From assembly GCA_946478755.1 (NCBI GenBank), contig CAMLDJ010000039.1, positions 1 through 28,652 of the forward strand: 28,652 nt of DNA, read 5' to 3'. Shown one piece after another: positions 16,617 through 23,973 of this stretch. The notes under the pieces were generated by a model that saw only the letters and a list, made by a program, of their open reading frames with translations, was not told the origin of the DNA and searched no databases. The stretch's first letter is position 1. Each line of letters begins with the position of its first letter. The position numbers were made by a program, and so were the translations under genes. This DNA comes from an uncultured Pedobacter sp. (GTDB lineage: Bacteria; Bacteroidota; Bacteroidia; Sphingobacteriales; Sphingobacteriaceae).

Positions 16617-16694
16617 CTTTATGATATCGCCCCCCCCGGCTCGGTATTTATATTTACTTCCTATTTTGTTTAAGTGTTATTAAAAAATAATGCA

Positions 16695-16702
16695 CAAAGA
16701 TA
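16695..16702 (-). promoter_or_regulatory. Candidate promoter -7 box for the transpeptidase gene
   Basis: On the - strand the sequence is TATCTTTG, a perfect match to the Bacteroidota box TAnnTTTG, 78 bases before the first ATG. No clear TTTG -33 element is present at the usual spacing. The leader between box and ATG includes a run of eight G's on the transcribed sense strand (16630-16637). Confidence 0.5.
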
Positions 16703-16789
16703 TGAAATGATTTTCTGAAATACACTCATAATTAAGTAATTACCTAAACATGACTTAAAAGAATAGCTATTTGTATACTTATCACTAGC

Positions 16790-17143
16790 TTACCCCACGT
16801 CAATATTATCTTTGCTTAACAACTTAATGATCCTTTCTTTGTCGTTGAGCTGACTTCTTAACGCAGTAACTAATGCTACACAACCTTTTAAACCTCCATA
16901 TTCAGCCGATGTTTCTGATACCATATTTTCTTCTGTAGGCAAATCGTAAGCAGTCGCTTCAAAAAGGCGCCGTGGTGAAACCTCAAGTTTCTCGGCCATA
17001 GTCAGCAGGTCCCTGTATTTCACAGACTCCTTTACCAAGCCAACTCTTAAACCATCATCTGTCCTCTTCATGCTTGCAGCAAGCCAGCTTAATGGTCTGT
17101 CTCTTTCTGTTAAAATTTCATCTACTATCTCTTTCAGGGTCAT
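16790..17143 (-). CDS. XRE-like helix-turn-helix regulator with C-terminal coiled coil
   Basis: The 117-residue protein has an N-terminal five-helix HTH-like domain (about 1-62): LKEIVDEILTERDRPLSWLA, then MKRTDDGLRVGLVKESVKYRDL, then MAEKLEVSPRRLFE. Bacteroidota carry many such small regulators in which the recognition helix region is followed by a Lys-Tyr/Phe-x-Asp-Leu turn and a Ser/Asn-Pro-x-x-Leu-Phe closing. The tail LVTALRSQLNDKERIIKLL is a heptad-like coiled coil that likely dimerises it. It would bind DNA in the cytoplasm; the target is unknown. A one-mismatch -7 box (TTATTTTG on the - strand, 17157-17164) lies 13 bases upstream. It sits beside a candidate small RNA. Confidence 0.7.
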   Translation of the reverse strand: MTLKEIVDEILTERDRPLSWLAASMKRTDDGLRVGLVKESVKYRDLLTMAEKLEVSPRRLFEATAYDLPTEENMVSETSAEYGGLKGCVALVTALRSQLNDKERIIKLLSKDNIDVG

Positions 17144-17262
17144 GCGCTTTTTATTGCAAAATAAGAATATTGCCGGAAAAAATATACATGTTGTGATGAA
17201 TACTTTAACAAGATCGCATAAAAATAATGCTAAAACATTAAAATAAATAGTTTAGTTGAGCG

Positions 17263-17270
17263 TAAATTTG
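17263..17270 (+). promoter_or_regulatory. Orphan + strand promoter -7 box
   Basis: TAAATTTG matches TAnnTTTG perfectly on the + strand in a gap where both flanking genes run on the - strand. No good -33 TTTG is seen at 19 bases. Together with the terminator at 17385-17425 it frames a short transcript. Confidence 0.4.
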
Positions 17271-17276
17271 TTGCGC

Positions 17277-17425
17277 TTACAGTCAAAAAACTGCCCGCTG
17301 GGAAGCCCTAAGAAAACTATTTTCTATATATCTTGTTGATAATCAATTATTTTTTTTTAATTTTACACCCGAGAGCGTTAATTTGCGGGGGCAACAGTCT
17401 TTTAGACCTGCCTCCGCTTTTTTTT
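17277..17425 (+). ncRNA. Candidate small RNA of about 150 nucleotides
   Basis: The stretch lies between an orphan + strand -7 box and a strong + strand terminator, with no + strand ORF inside and none directly upstream. Near the 5' end, CAGT/ACTG (17280-17283, 17290-17293) can form a small hairpin. TGCCCGC (17292-17298) could also pair with part of the terminator's 5' arm GCGGGGGCA, giving two alternative folds. The middle is A+T-rich. This is a prediction from signals alone; I do not recognise an Rfam family. The start position is estimated from the box. Confidence 0.35.
17385..17425 (+). terminator. Strong rho-independent terminator without a + strand gene
   Basis: GCGGGGGCA (17385-17393) pairs with TGCCTCCGC (17409-17417) over 9 bp with one G-U pair. 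The stem continues inside as GTCT/AGAC. Eight T's follow directly (17418-17425). On the - strand the hairpin lacks a T run, so it points to + strand transcription. It lies just beyond the 3' end of the - strand gene at 17441. Confidence 0.8.
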
Positions 17426-17440
17426 CCGCTTTTCCAGGTT

Positions 17441-18484
17441 TCAGAGTTTAACCTGACGGATGATGTTTTTGATATTTAGCTCAATGATATCCGTCATGCT
17501 ATTGCATTCCAGATACTGTTGATCTGCAAAGTAATCCGCCATGCCAGTTTTTAAGCGTGCTATGTTCTCAGTTGTTGTCAGGACCTCGGTATTCGAAACA
17601 TCACGCAGATCGGTCAGGCGATGTCGCTCACTACGTACCCTGTGTAGCAAGGACGACTTCTCTTCCTGTTGGTATTGTAAATAAGTCTTATCCGTCAATT
17701 GATCCATACCCAATTTGACATACGGAAAATTCTCCTTGAAAAACTGAGGTAGATATACCTTTATATTTCCCTCATAAAATTGCTGGTCAAAATCAATGGC
17801 GCGGATCCTGAACTGGATATCGTCAAAATCGGGAGTGATCTGTACTACAAAGTTGTAAGCCCTCATGTCCCCCAATAGCATAACCAGACAACGTTCATTA
17901 AACTTCACGAACTCTTTAGCGATACGGGTTGGATTGTAGTCCTGATTGTGGAGATAGTTTTTAGCAAAAACATCCCCGGGGATTCCAGCGATATGTTCCT
18001 CAATTAAGGTCTCCCTGTCCACCAGGTAGTTGACCTGGTTCGGCGATAGGATATGTTCCAGCTCCAGGCCATAAATTCTTGAAGCATCCGCCTTCTTTAC
18101 ATAAAAGTAATCGTAAACATCATTTAAACGGTTCACAATCCTGATGCGAAAAGGATTGGTGTTGCCAAAAGTGCAGTATTCAATTTTGTCAATGTATTTA
18201 TGTTGGACTATGCGCAAATTTCCTGAGGCCTTTAAATTCGCATAGATAATTTTCAAGCCGTTATGTATATCAACAATCCTGTCGCTGGCATAAATGGGGG
18301 CTTCCCAAAGGGAGTCCTTTCCATTCTTGTCCATAAGCGGATAGGATTCAGTAAACATCATCAGATCATTATAGGTAATGGGCAGCTTTGAGTCCCGCTG
18401 ATAGGTCTTAAGGTACTTTTGCAAAGCAGCCGATACCGGGAAAATTGGCTTCTTACGGGATATTCTTACATCATTGGAATCCAT
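17441..18484 (-). CDS. Uncharacterised protein with kinase-fold (APH-like) motifs
   Basis: This 347-residue protein is soluble, with no signal peptide. I do not recognise a named family, but an ordered set of motifs matches the aminoglycoside-phosphotransferase/HipA-type kinase fold. There is a strand with YVKKADASRI (K130/K131), a helix with Glu (LIEEHIAGIPGDVF, 160-173, like the hinge of such kinases), MLLGDMRAYNFVV (202-214) with D206 and N211 five residues apart as in a catalytic loop, and IRAIDFDQQF (228-237) with a DFD metal motif. It may phosphorylate a small molecule or protein, or be a kinase-like relative. The C-terminal third is helical and charged. It begins about 180 bases from the divergent LLM oxidoreductase gene. 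Function is inference; the coding call is firm. Confidence 0.75.
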   Translation of the reverse strand: MDSNDVRISRKKPIFPVSAALQKYLKTYQRDSKLPITYNDLMMFTESYPLMDKNGKDSLWEAPIYASDRIVDIHNGLKIIYANLKASGNLRIVQHKYIDKIEYCTFGNTNPFRIRIVNRLNDVYDYFYVKKADASRIYGLELEHILSPNQVNYLVDRETLIEEHIAGIPGDVFAKNYLHNQDYNPTRIAKEFVKFNERCLVMLLGDMRAYNFVVQITPDFDDIQFRIRAIDFDQQFYEGNIKVYLPQFFKENFPYVKLGMDQLTDKTYLQYQQEEKSSLLHRVRSERHRLTDLRDVSNTEVLTTTENIARLKTGMADYFADQQYLECNSMTDIIELNIKNIIRQVKL

Positions 18485-18620
18485 TAAACTTATAATTTCA
18501 GGTCAATTTAGCGTTTTCTTTAAACAGATACCAGCTAATCATAGTTTCATTTGAAATTCATAATGATGTAGGCACAAAGTCATATCCGCACAGTCATGGA
18601 AAATTAATCGTTTCGGAATG

Positions 18621-18628
18621 TAGCTTTG
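18621..18628 (+). promoter_or_regulatory. Promoter -7 box of the LLM oxidoreductase gene
   Basis: TAGCTTTG is a perfect TAnnTTTG box 40 bases before the ATG of the downstream gene, giving a leader of about 30 bases. A -33 TTTG is not obvious. Confidence 0.6.
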
Positions 18629-18668
18629 CAGAATGACACCAAGCCTTCGCGGGCCCTAATTTGCTATA

Positions 18669-19676
18669 ATGAAGAAACTCCTAAATACGACTCCATATTC
18701 CGTACTCGACCTTGCAACCGTAATAGAAGGCAAAACGCCAGCTGATACTTTTAAAAATAGCTTAGACCTTGCACAGCACGCCGATAACTGGGGTTATAAC
18801 CGTTACTGGCTTGCGGAGCACCACAACATGATCAGCGTAGCCAGTTCAGCTACGGCAGTAGTGATCGGACATATTGCCGGAGGTACCCATAACATCAGGG
18901 TTGGATCAGGTGGCATTATGCTTCCCAATCACTCGCCTTTAATCATTGCCGAACAGTTCGGAACATTAGCTTCTTTGTATCCGGGCAGGATTGACCTCGG
19001 ATTGGGCAGGGCTCCCGGAACAGATCAGCTTACAGCTGCAGCCATCAGAGGTGATCTGCGTTTTCAGGCTGCACAGGACTTCCCAAAAGAAGTGTTGAAA
19101 TTGCAGACCTATCTTTCGGCTGAAAACAGCAACAGTCACGTGAGAGCAATTCCCGGCGAAGGACTTGATATTCCAATCTGGATATTAGGTTCAAGCACAG
19201 ACAGCGCACGTTTAGCAGCGGCTCTTGGCTTGCCTTATGCCTTTGCCAGTCATTTTGCCCCGGCACAGTTTATCACCGCAATCAATCTTTACCGGGAACA
19301 TTTTAAGCCATCAGTGCATCTTCAAGAGCCTTATGTGCTGGCTTGTGTAAACATAGTTGCTGCCGATACCGATGCGGAAGCCGGCAGACTGGTTACTTCG
19401 CTTTACCAGTTGTTTATGGGTATTGTAACAGGAAAACGCCGATTGCTGCAACCTCCTGTGGACAATATGAATGACATTTGGGATGTTTACGAAGAAGAAC
19501 AAGCCAGCCAGATGCTTGCCTGCACTTTCACTGGAAGTATGGAGACATTGAAGACAGACCTACAGCGGTTCCTCGATCAGACCGGGGTTGACGAGATCAT
19601 GGCTACTTCACATATTTTTGACCATACAGCGCGACTAAGATCTTATGAGTTGCTTGCAGAGGTATTTAAAAGTTAA
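18669..19676 (+). CDS. LLM class flavin-dependent oxidoreductase (luciferase-like)
   Basis: The 335-residue protein shows the bacterial luciferase TIM-barrel pattern of the YhbW/MsnO8 subgroup. [19 protein letters not shown] is near the start, [12 protein letters not shown] at about 42-53, then [20 protein letters not shown] and [17 protein letters not shown] (about 103-119). [29 protein letters not shown] follows as the flavin/substrate face. Such enzymes use reduced FMN to oxygenate or reduce small organic substrates in the cytoplasm; the substrate is unknown. It has its own -7 box and no operon partner, and is divergent from the kinase-like gene. Length is normal for the family. Confidence 0.92.
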   Translation: MKKLLNTTPYSVLDLATVIEGKTPADTFKNSLDLAQHADNWGYNRYWLAEHHNMISVASSATAVVIGHIAGGTHNIRVGSGGIMLPNHSPLIIAEQFGTLASLYPGRIDLGLGRAPGTDQLTAAAIRGDLRFQAAQDFPKEVLKLQTYLSAENSNSHVRAIPGEGLDIPIWILGSSTDSARLAAALGLPYAFASHFAPAQFITAINLYREHFKPSVHLQEPYVLACVNIVAADTDAEAGRLVTSLYQLFMGIVTGKRRLLQPPVDNMNDIWDVYEEEQASQMLACTFTGSMETLKTDLQRFLDQTGVDEIMATSHIFDHTARLRSYELLAEVFKS

Positions 19677-19738
19677 ATGCCGGCATAGCCCTCAACTATT
19701 CCTAAATCTTAGTATTTTGGCGCTAAGCATTAGTAACC

Positions 19739-20347
19739 ATGAAAAGCTTTTATTGCAGATACCTGCTTCCCATTGTCTTTATTTTTTCTGCGTCAGCAGG
19801 ACAACTGCGGGCTCAGTCTAAATTACAGCAGTTTGACGATCGGGTGCTGATCAACCTTTCTGAAAGCAGAACTCCTGGTCAGACTGAGTTTTTCCTTTTT
19901 TTATCCAAACATAACGATTGGGTAAATGTGGGTGTGCCGCTTGGCTTAATGGCAGGAGGAATAATCAATAACGACAAGCAAATGCGGCAGAACGCTTTAT
20001 ATGTGGCGAGCAGCTCAGTTGTAAATGCGGTGGTGACCATGCTGATGAAAAAAGTAGTAAAGCGTCCAAGGCCGTTTCTGGCAAACCTGAAAATTAAAGC
20101 CGTTTATCCCGCCACACATTATTCTTTTCCCTCCGGTCACGCCTCCACCTCTTTTACAACCGCCTCGGCACTTTCCCAGGCTTACCCTAAATGGTATGTA
20201 ATCGCACCTTCATTTCTATGGGCAGGTTCTGTGAGTTATTCCCGCTTGTATCTGGGCGTACATTACCCCACAGATGTTGCTGCAGGGGCCATACTCGGGA
20301 CGGGAACCGCCTTTTCTTTGCGTGCGCTTGGCGCTGATCGGCCTTAG
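19739..20347 (+). CDS. PAP2 superfamily phosphatase
   Basis: The 202-residue protein has an N-terminal signal peptide ending around residue 25 (AGQLRAQ) and all three PAP2 motifs: K104 to RP111-112 in KKVVKRPRP, SFPSGHAS (129-136) with the PSGH box, and SRLYLGVHYPTD (168-179) with catalytic His175 and Asp179. It would be exported and dephosphorylate lipid phosphates or polyprenyl diphosphates (BacA-independent undecaprenyl-PP recycling is a known role in this family). Hydrophobic stretches near 65-75, 85-102 and 155-195 fit membrane insertion. A near-match -7 box GTATTTTG lies at 19712-19719. The exact substrate is inference. Confidence 0.9.
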   Translation: MKSFYCRYLLPIVFIFSASAGQLRAQSKLQQFDDRVLINLSESRTPGQTEFFLFLSKHNDWVNVGVPLGLMAGGIINNDKQMRQNALYVASSSVVNAVVTMLMKKVVKRPRPFLANLKIKAVYPATHYSFPSGHASTSFTTASALSQAYPKWYVIAPSFLWAGSVSYSRLYLGVHYPTDVAAGAILGTGTAFSLRALGADRP

Positions 20348-20415
20348 GAAGACCGTTTACAATAAGTACTGTTGCGATTAGGAAATGGCTAAGTGAGACT
20401 GCCGATTAACGTGGC

Positions 20416-20446
20416 TTTAAGAAATGGATAATTTTTGCTAATTTTG
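20416..20446 (+). promoter_or_regulatory. Promoter of the DUF763 gene
   Basis: TAATTTTG at 20439-20446 fits TAnnTTTG, and TTTA at 20416-20419 is a near -33 element 19 bases upstream. The box ends 6 bases before the ATG at 20453, so the transcript would be nearly leaderless. Because the box overlaps an upstream in-frame TTG (20435), that codon cannot be the start if the promoter is real. Confidence 0.55.
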
Positions 20447-20452
20447 TTAGTA

Positions 20453-21655
20453 ATGAAAAGATCCGGAACAGCTGACTTGCCCTTACATTATGGCTATGTG
20501 CCCAAATGGCTGGCCGAAAGGATGTCACGCCTTGGCCTGGCCATTACCGAAGCCATTATCACCGAGTATGGCACAGCCGAAGTGCTGCGCCGCTTAAGTG
20601 ACCCTTTCTGGTTCCAAAGCCTTGGGGCGGTGATGGGGATGGACTGGCATTCTTCCGGCATTACCACTTCCGTGATGGGCGCTTTAAAAGCAGCTGTCAA
20701 TCCGCATTATAAAGAACTCGGCATATATATCTGTGGGGGCAAGGGTCAAAAATCCAGAAATACCCCTGATGAGCTGCTGAGGTTTGGCGACCGAACCGGG
20801 CTGAATGGCACGGAACTGGTTCGCTGCAGTAAGTTAAGTGCTAAAGTAGATAACACAGCCTTACAAGATGGTTTTCAATTATATACGCACAGCTTTGTAG
20901 TGAACACAGAAGGGCTGTGGACCGTAGTTCAACAGGGAATGCGCAATGGCAGTTCAACTGCACGCAGGTATCACTGGCATGCGGAAGGCCTCACTTCCTT
21001 TGTCGAAGAACCACATACAGGTATCTGCGGAAAAAACCAGGGCCAGATCTTAAATCTGGTCGCTAAGGCAGCCCGGCCCTCAAGAACGGCAATGCTGGCG
21101 ATGACTACGGAAAGTCCCGACCGCATGATCGCGGAAGCCCAGCGACTGATCATGCCCAGGCATCACGACGTAAGGGCAAAGGATATAGACTTAAAGCGTT
21201 TGGGAGCGATGTTATGGTTAACCCATGAAAAACAGCCAGCAGATTTCGAAGAGCTGCTGCTCCTCGAGGGAATGGGCCCCAGGACCTTGCAGTCTATGGC
21301 CCTGGTTAGCGAAGTGATTTATGGTACGCCATCCCGCTTTACAGACCCGGCACGGTTTTCCTTTGCCCATGGGGGTAAAGACGGACACCCCTTTCCCGTA
21401 CCGGTAAAGGTTTACGACGAAACCATCGGCCAATTAAACAAGGCGCTGCAACAGGCAAAGATCGGGCAGAGCGACAAGCTACATGCCATTCAGCAACTCA
21501 GTAAGTTATCCAGAAAGGCTGAGAAGGATTTTATTGCCAATGATAACTTTGAGGCATTGGTGGAGAAAGAACGACGGGATTCCTGGAAGTATGGAGGAAA
21601 AACTGTTTTTGGAGATGCTAAACCACCCAATGATCCCCAGCTGAGGCTGTTCTAG
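20453..21655 (+). CDS. DUF763 domain-containing protein
   Basis: This 400-residue protein matches DUF763 along its length. MKRSGTADLPLHYGYVPKWL is the conserved N-terminus, GGKGQKSRNTPDEL lies at 95-108, LWTVVQQGM at 155-163, ARRYHWHAEG at 170-179 and VEEPHTGI at 184-191. FEELLLLEGMGPRTLQSMAL (265-284) resembles a helix-hairpin-helix DNA-contact element. The tail HGGKDGHPFPV is also typical. The family is uncharacterised and best known from archaea and thermophiles, so a copy in a mesophile-looking Bacteroidota genome suggests transfer. I chose the ATG at 20453 over an upstream TTG because the -7 box covers the latter. A DNA-related role is inference from the hairpin motif only. Confidence 0.85.
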   Translation: MKRSGTADLPLHYGYVPKWLAERMSRLGLAITEAIITEYGTAEVLRRLSDPFWFQSLGAVMGMDWHSSGITTSVMGALKAAVNPHYKELGIYICGGKGQKSRNTPDELLRFGDRTGLNGTELVRCSKLSAKVDNTALQDGFQLYTHSFVVNTEGLWTVVQQGMRNGSSTARRYHWHAEGLTSFVEEPHTGICGKNQGQILNLVAKAARPSRTAMLAMTTESPDRMIAEAQRLIMPRHHDVRAKDIDLKRLGAMLWLTHEKQPADFEELLLLEGMGPRTLQSMALVSEVIYGTPSRFTDPARFSFAHGGKDGHPFPVPVKVYDETIGQLNKALQQAKIGQSDKLHAIQQLSKLSRKAEKDFIANDNFEALVEKERRDSWKYGGKTVFGDAKPPNDPQLRLF

Positions 21656-21695
21656 AAAAATATATATCCAATGTCCCTTTCAGCGATAAATACTT

Positions 21696-21703
21696 TACCT
21701 TCG
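21696..21703 (+). promoter_or_regulatory. Candidate -7 box of the dGTPase gene
   Basis: TACCTTCG differs from TAnnTTTG at one position and lies 43 bases before the ATG. The same variant precedes the truC-like gene, and the tRNA gene has TACCTTTG, so it is probably a real promoter element here. Confidence 0.45.
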
Positions 21704-21746
21704 CGTCATGTTATATGCATAATTCATAGAATTAACGGGATTTTAC

Positions 21747-23090
21747 ATGGTTTGGGAAAAATTATTATCAGCGAAACGCTGGGGAAATGAAGATAGGTTT
21801 ATTGGCAATCAGAAAGAATCGAGATCTGAATTTCAGCGCGATTACGACAGGATCATCTTTTCTTCCCCATTTAGGAGATTACAGAATAAAACACAGGTTT
21901 TTCCGCTGCCCGGCAGCGTGTTCGTTCATAACAGGTTAACGCACAGCCTGGAAGTTGCCAGCGTGGGGCGGTCCTTGGGCACCATCTTCTATAACAGGAT
22001 TAAAGACCAGGATCCGGGTATTGATGATTCCTGTCCTTTACTTTGTGAAATCGGCAATATCATCGCTTCTGCTTGTTTAGCGCACGACCTGGGTAACCCG
22101 GCGTTTGGCCATTCGGGTGAATCAGCCATTTCCCATTATTTTACCAATGGAGAGGGAAAGATCTATAAGGAGCAAGTAAGCACCGCACAATGGGAAGATC
22201 TGGTCCACTTTGAGGGCAATGCCAATGCCTTACGGATTTTGACCCATCCCTTTACCGGAAAAGGAACCGGTGGCTTTGCGCTTACCTACGCGACGCTGGC
22301 CTCCATTGCTAAATATCCTTGTGCTGCCGAAGCAGGGCACAATAAAAAGAACATCTACACCAAAAAATACGGTTTCTTTCAGTCAGAACAAAATGGCTTT
22401 GAGAAAATAGCTGCCGAAATGGACCTCATTAAAGTGCAGGATTCACCGCTCATCTATAAAAGACACCCATTGGTATATCTGGTGGAGGCCGCGGATGACA
22501 TCTGCTACAATATTATTGATCTGGAAGATGCGCACCGCTTAAAGATTCTCTCCTATAAAGAAATAGAAAGCCTGTTGCTGCCTTTGTGTAAAGACGACAG
22601 GATGCCGGCACGCCTGGCTGAAATTGATGATGACGATGCAAAAATTACGCTGATGCGTGCCAAATCAATTAGCACACTAATCGGTTTATGTGCTGAAGTA
22701 TTCTTTAAAGAGCAGGAAGCGATTTTAAATGGCGATTTTAATCAAAGCCTGATGGATACCATAGAAGAACCATTTCTTTCCGTGATGAAAGAAATCGAAA
22801 AGGTCTCCGTTAAAAAGATTTACAATTACTCATCTGTTGTACAAATTGAGGTAGCCGGTTACAAGGTCATGGGGGGGCTACTGGAAGAATTTATACCTGC
22901 TTACCTGATCAATGAATCTAAATATCATAAGAAGTTGGTAGAGCTCATCCCCAAACAATTTCTGACCGGGCAAACGGATCCATACACGAAGATACAAAGT
23001 GTGCTGGATTTCGTGTCGGGGATGACAGATATATACGCTGTAGAATTATTCAGAAAGATCAAGGGAATCTCATTTCCCTCGATGAGCTGA
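21747..23090 (+). CDS. dgt: Deoxyguanosinetriphosphate triphosphohydrolase (dGTPase)
   Basis: The 447-residue protein belongs to the HD-domain dNTPases. The N-terminus has the conserved SEFQRDYDRIIFSSPFRRLQ (27-46) and KTQVFPLPG. Metal ligands are H66 in NRLTHSLEVA, H113-D114 in CLAHDLGNPAFGHSGE and D250 or D251 in EAADDICY. It cleaves dGTP to deoxyguanosine and tripolyphosphate, controlling dNTP pools and sometimes limiting phage. Length matches the family. It stands between DUF763 and cysE with its own promoter-like box. A run of seven G's at 22871-22877 inside the gene is a possible slippage site, but the frame is intact. Confidence 0.93.
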   Translation: MVWEKLLSAKRWGNEDRFIGNQKESRSEFQRDYDRIIFSSPFRRLQNKTQVFPLPGSVFVHNRLTHSLEVASVGRSLGTIFYNRIKDQDPGIDDSCPLLCEIGNIIASACLAHDLGNPAFGHSGESAISHYFTNGEGKIYKEQVSTAQWEDLVHFEGNANALRILTHPFTGKGTGGFALTYATLASIAKYPCAAEAGHNKKNIYTKKYGFFQSEQNGFEKIAAEMDLIKVQDSPLIYKRHPLVYLVEAADDICYNIIDLEDAHRLKILSYKEIESLLLPLCKDDRMPARLAEIDDDDAKITLMRAKSISTLIGLCAEVFFKEQEAILNGDFNQSLMDTIEEPFLSVMKEIEKVSVKKIYNYSSVVQIEVAGYKVMGGLLEEFIPAYLINESKYHKKLVELIPKQFLTGQTDPYTKIQSVLDFVSGMTDIYAVELFRKIKGISFPSMS

Positions 23091-23098
23091 TATCTTTG
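23091..23098 (+). promoter_or_regulatory. Candidate -7 box of the cysE-cysM operon
   Basis: TATCTTTG is a perfect TAnnTTTG box immediately after the dgt stop codon and 60 bases before the cysE ATG. No strong -33 element at the usual spacing is seen. Confidence 0.5.
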
Positions 23099-23158
23099 CT
23101 AAATAATTAGCTATTAATTCATTTCTTTGTAATATCATTTAAGCTTAATATCCATCCA

Positions 23159-23971
23159 ATGAACGAGGAATTTTATCTTCAGATATTTAATAAACAGCAG
23201 GGCATAGAGCCGGTTCCATCTAATCATGAAATTGCGGACTGGGCTATGAATCTGATGAATTTATTGTATCCGGAACGTTTAACTACTCCTGATTACTCTA
23301 TAAACGAGATCAAGCGTATGTTTCAAAAGCAGGAAAAGGCACTTTTAGTTTTGCTGAATTCAACCAAAGCCTGCGAAACATTTGACAATGAAGCTATTGT
23401 ACAGCTCTTCTTCGATGGTATCCCTGAGTTATACAGGAAGATGAATACAGATATTCAGGCCATGTTAAATGGTGATCCGGCAGCGAAAAGCGAATTTGAG
23501 ATCATCAGAAGCTATCCTGGCTTCCTGGCTATAGCGCTATACAGGATTGCGCATACCCTGTTAAAAGCAGATGTACCTTTGATCCCCAGGATACTAACAG
23601 AGCATGCACACTCTGTTACAGGCATAGATATCCATCCTGGAGCACAGATCGGTGAGTATTTGTACATAGATCATGGAACGGGATTGGTGATTGGCGAAAC
23701 TACAGTCATAGGCAACCACGTTAAAATGTATCAGGGCGTAACCCTGGGCGCTTTAAGTGTCGAGAAATACATGAGTGATACCAAACGGCATCCGACCATT
23801 GAAGATCATGTGATCATTTACTCCGGTGCAACAATTCTGGGCGGAGAAACAATAATAGGAGCGAATTCTATTATAGGCGGTAATGTTTGGCTCACTAAAA
23901 GTGTTCCTCCCGGATCAACCGTCTATCACCAGTCATCCGTAAAAGTAATAGAAACAAAAGAGACCAAATAA
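23159..23971 (+). CDS. cysE: Serine O-acetyltransferase
   Basis: The 270-residue protein has an all-helical N-terminal half and a left-handed beta-helix of hexapeptide repeats from about 150 to 260. Catalytic residues match CysE: D157 in TGIDIHPGAQIG and H172 in YIDHGTGLVIGE. The repeat coils include VTLGALS, SGATILGGETIIGANSIIGGN and VWLTKSVPPGS. It acetylates L-serine with acetyl-CoA to O-acetylserine in the cytoplasm. The next gene, cysteine synthase, starts two bases after its stop, so substrate and consumer are made together. The C-terminus ends IETKETK rather than the usual Ile-tail that docks into cysteine synthase, so complex formation is uncertain. Confidence 0.93.
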   Translation: MNEEFYLQIFNKQQGIEPVPSNHEIADWAMNLMNLLYPERLTTPDYSINEIKRMFQKQEKALLVLLNSTKACETFDNEAIVQLFFDGIPELYRKMNTDIQAMLNGDPAAKSEFEIIRSYPGFLAIALYRIAHTLLKADVPLIPRILTEHAHSVTGIDIHPGAQIGEYLYIDHGTGLVIGETTVIGNHVKMYQGVTLGALSVEKYMSDTKRHPTIEDHVIIYSGATILGGETIIGANSIIGGNVWLTKSVPPGSTVYHQSSVKVIETKETK

Positions 23972-23973
23972 AA

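Noticed and set aside
19677..19686. Perfect palindrome ATGCCGGCAT after the LLM oxidoreductase gene
   Set aside because: At 10 bp with no loop and no T run it is neither a terminator nor a convincing operator.
20435..20452. Upstream TTG start for the DUF763 gene
   Set aside because: It overlaps a perfect TAnnTTTG promoter box, and the conserved family N-terminus begins at the ATG at 20453.
22871..22877. A run of seven G's inside dgt as a frameshift site
   Set aside because: The reading frame is intact across it and the protein has normal family length, so there is no evidence of slippage.
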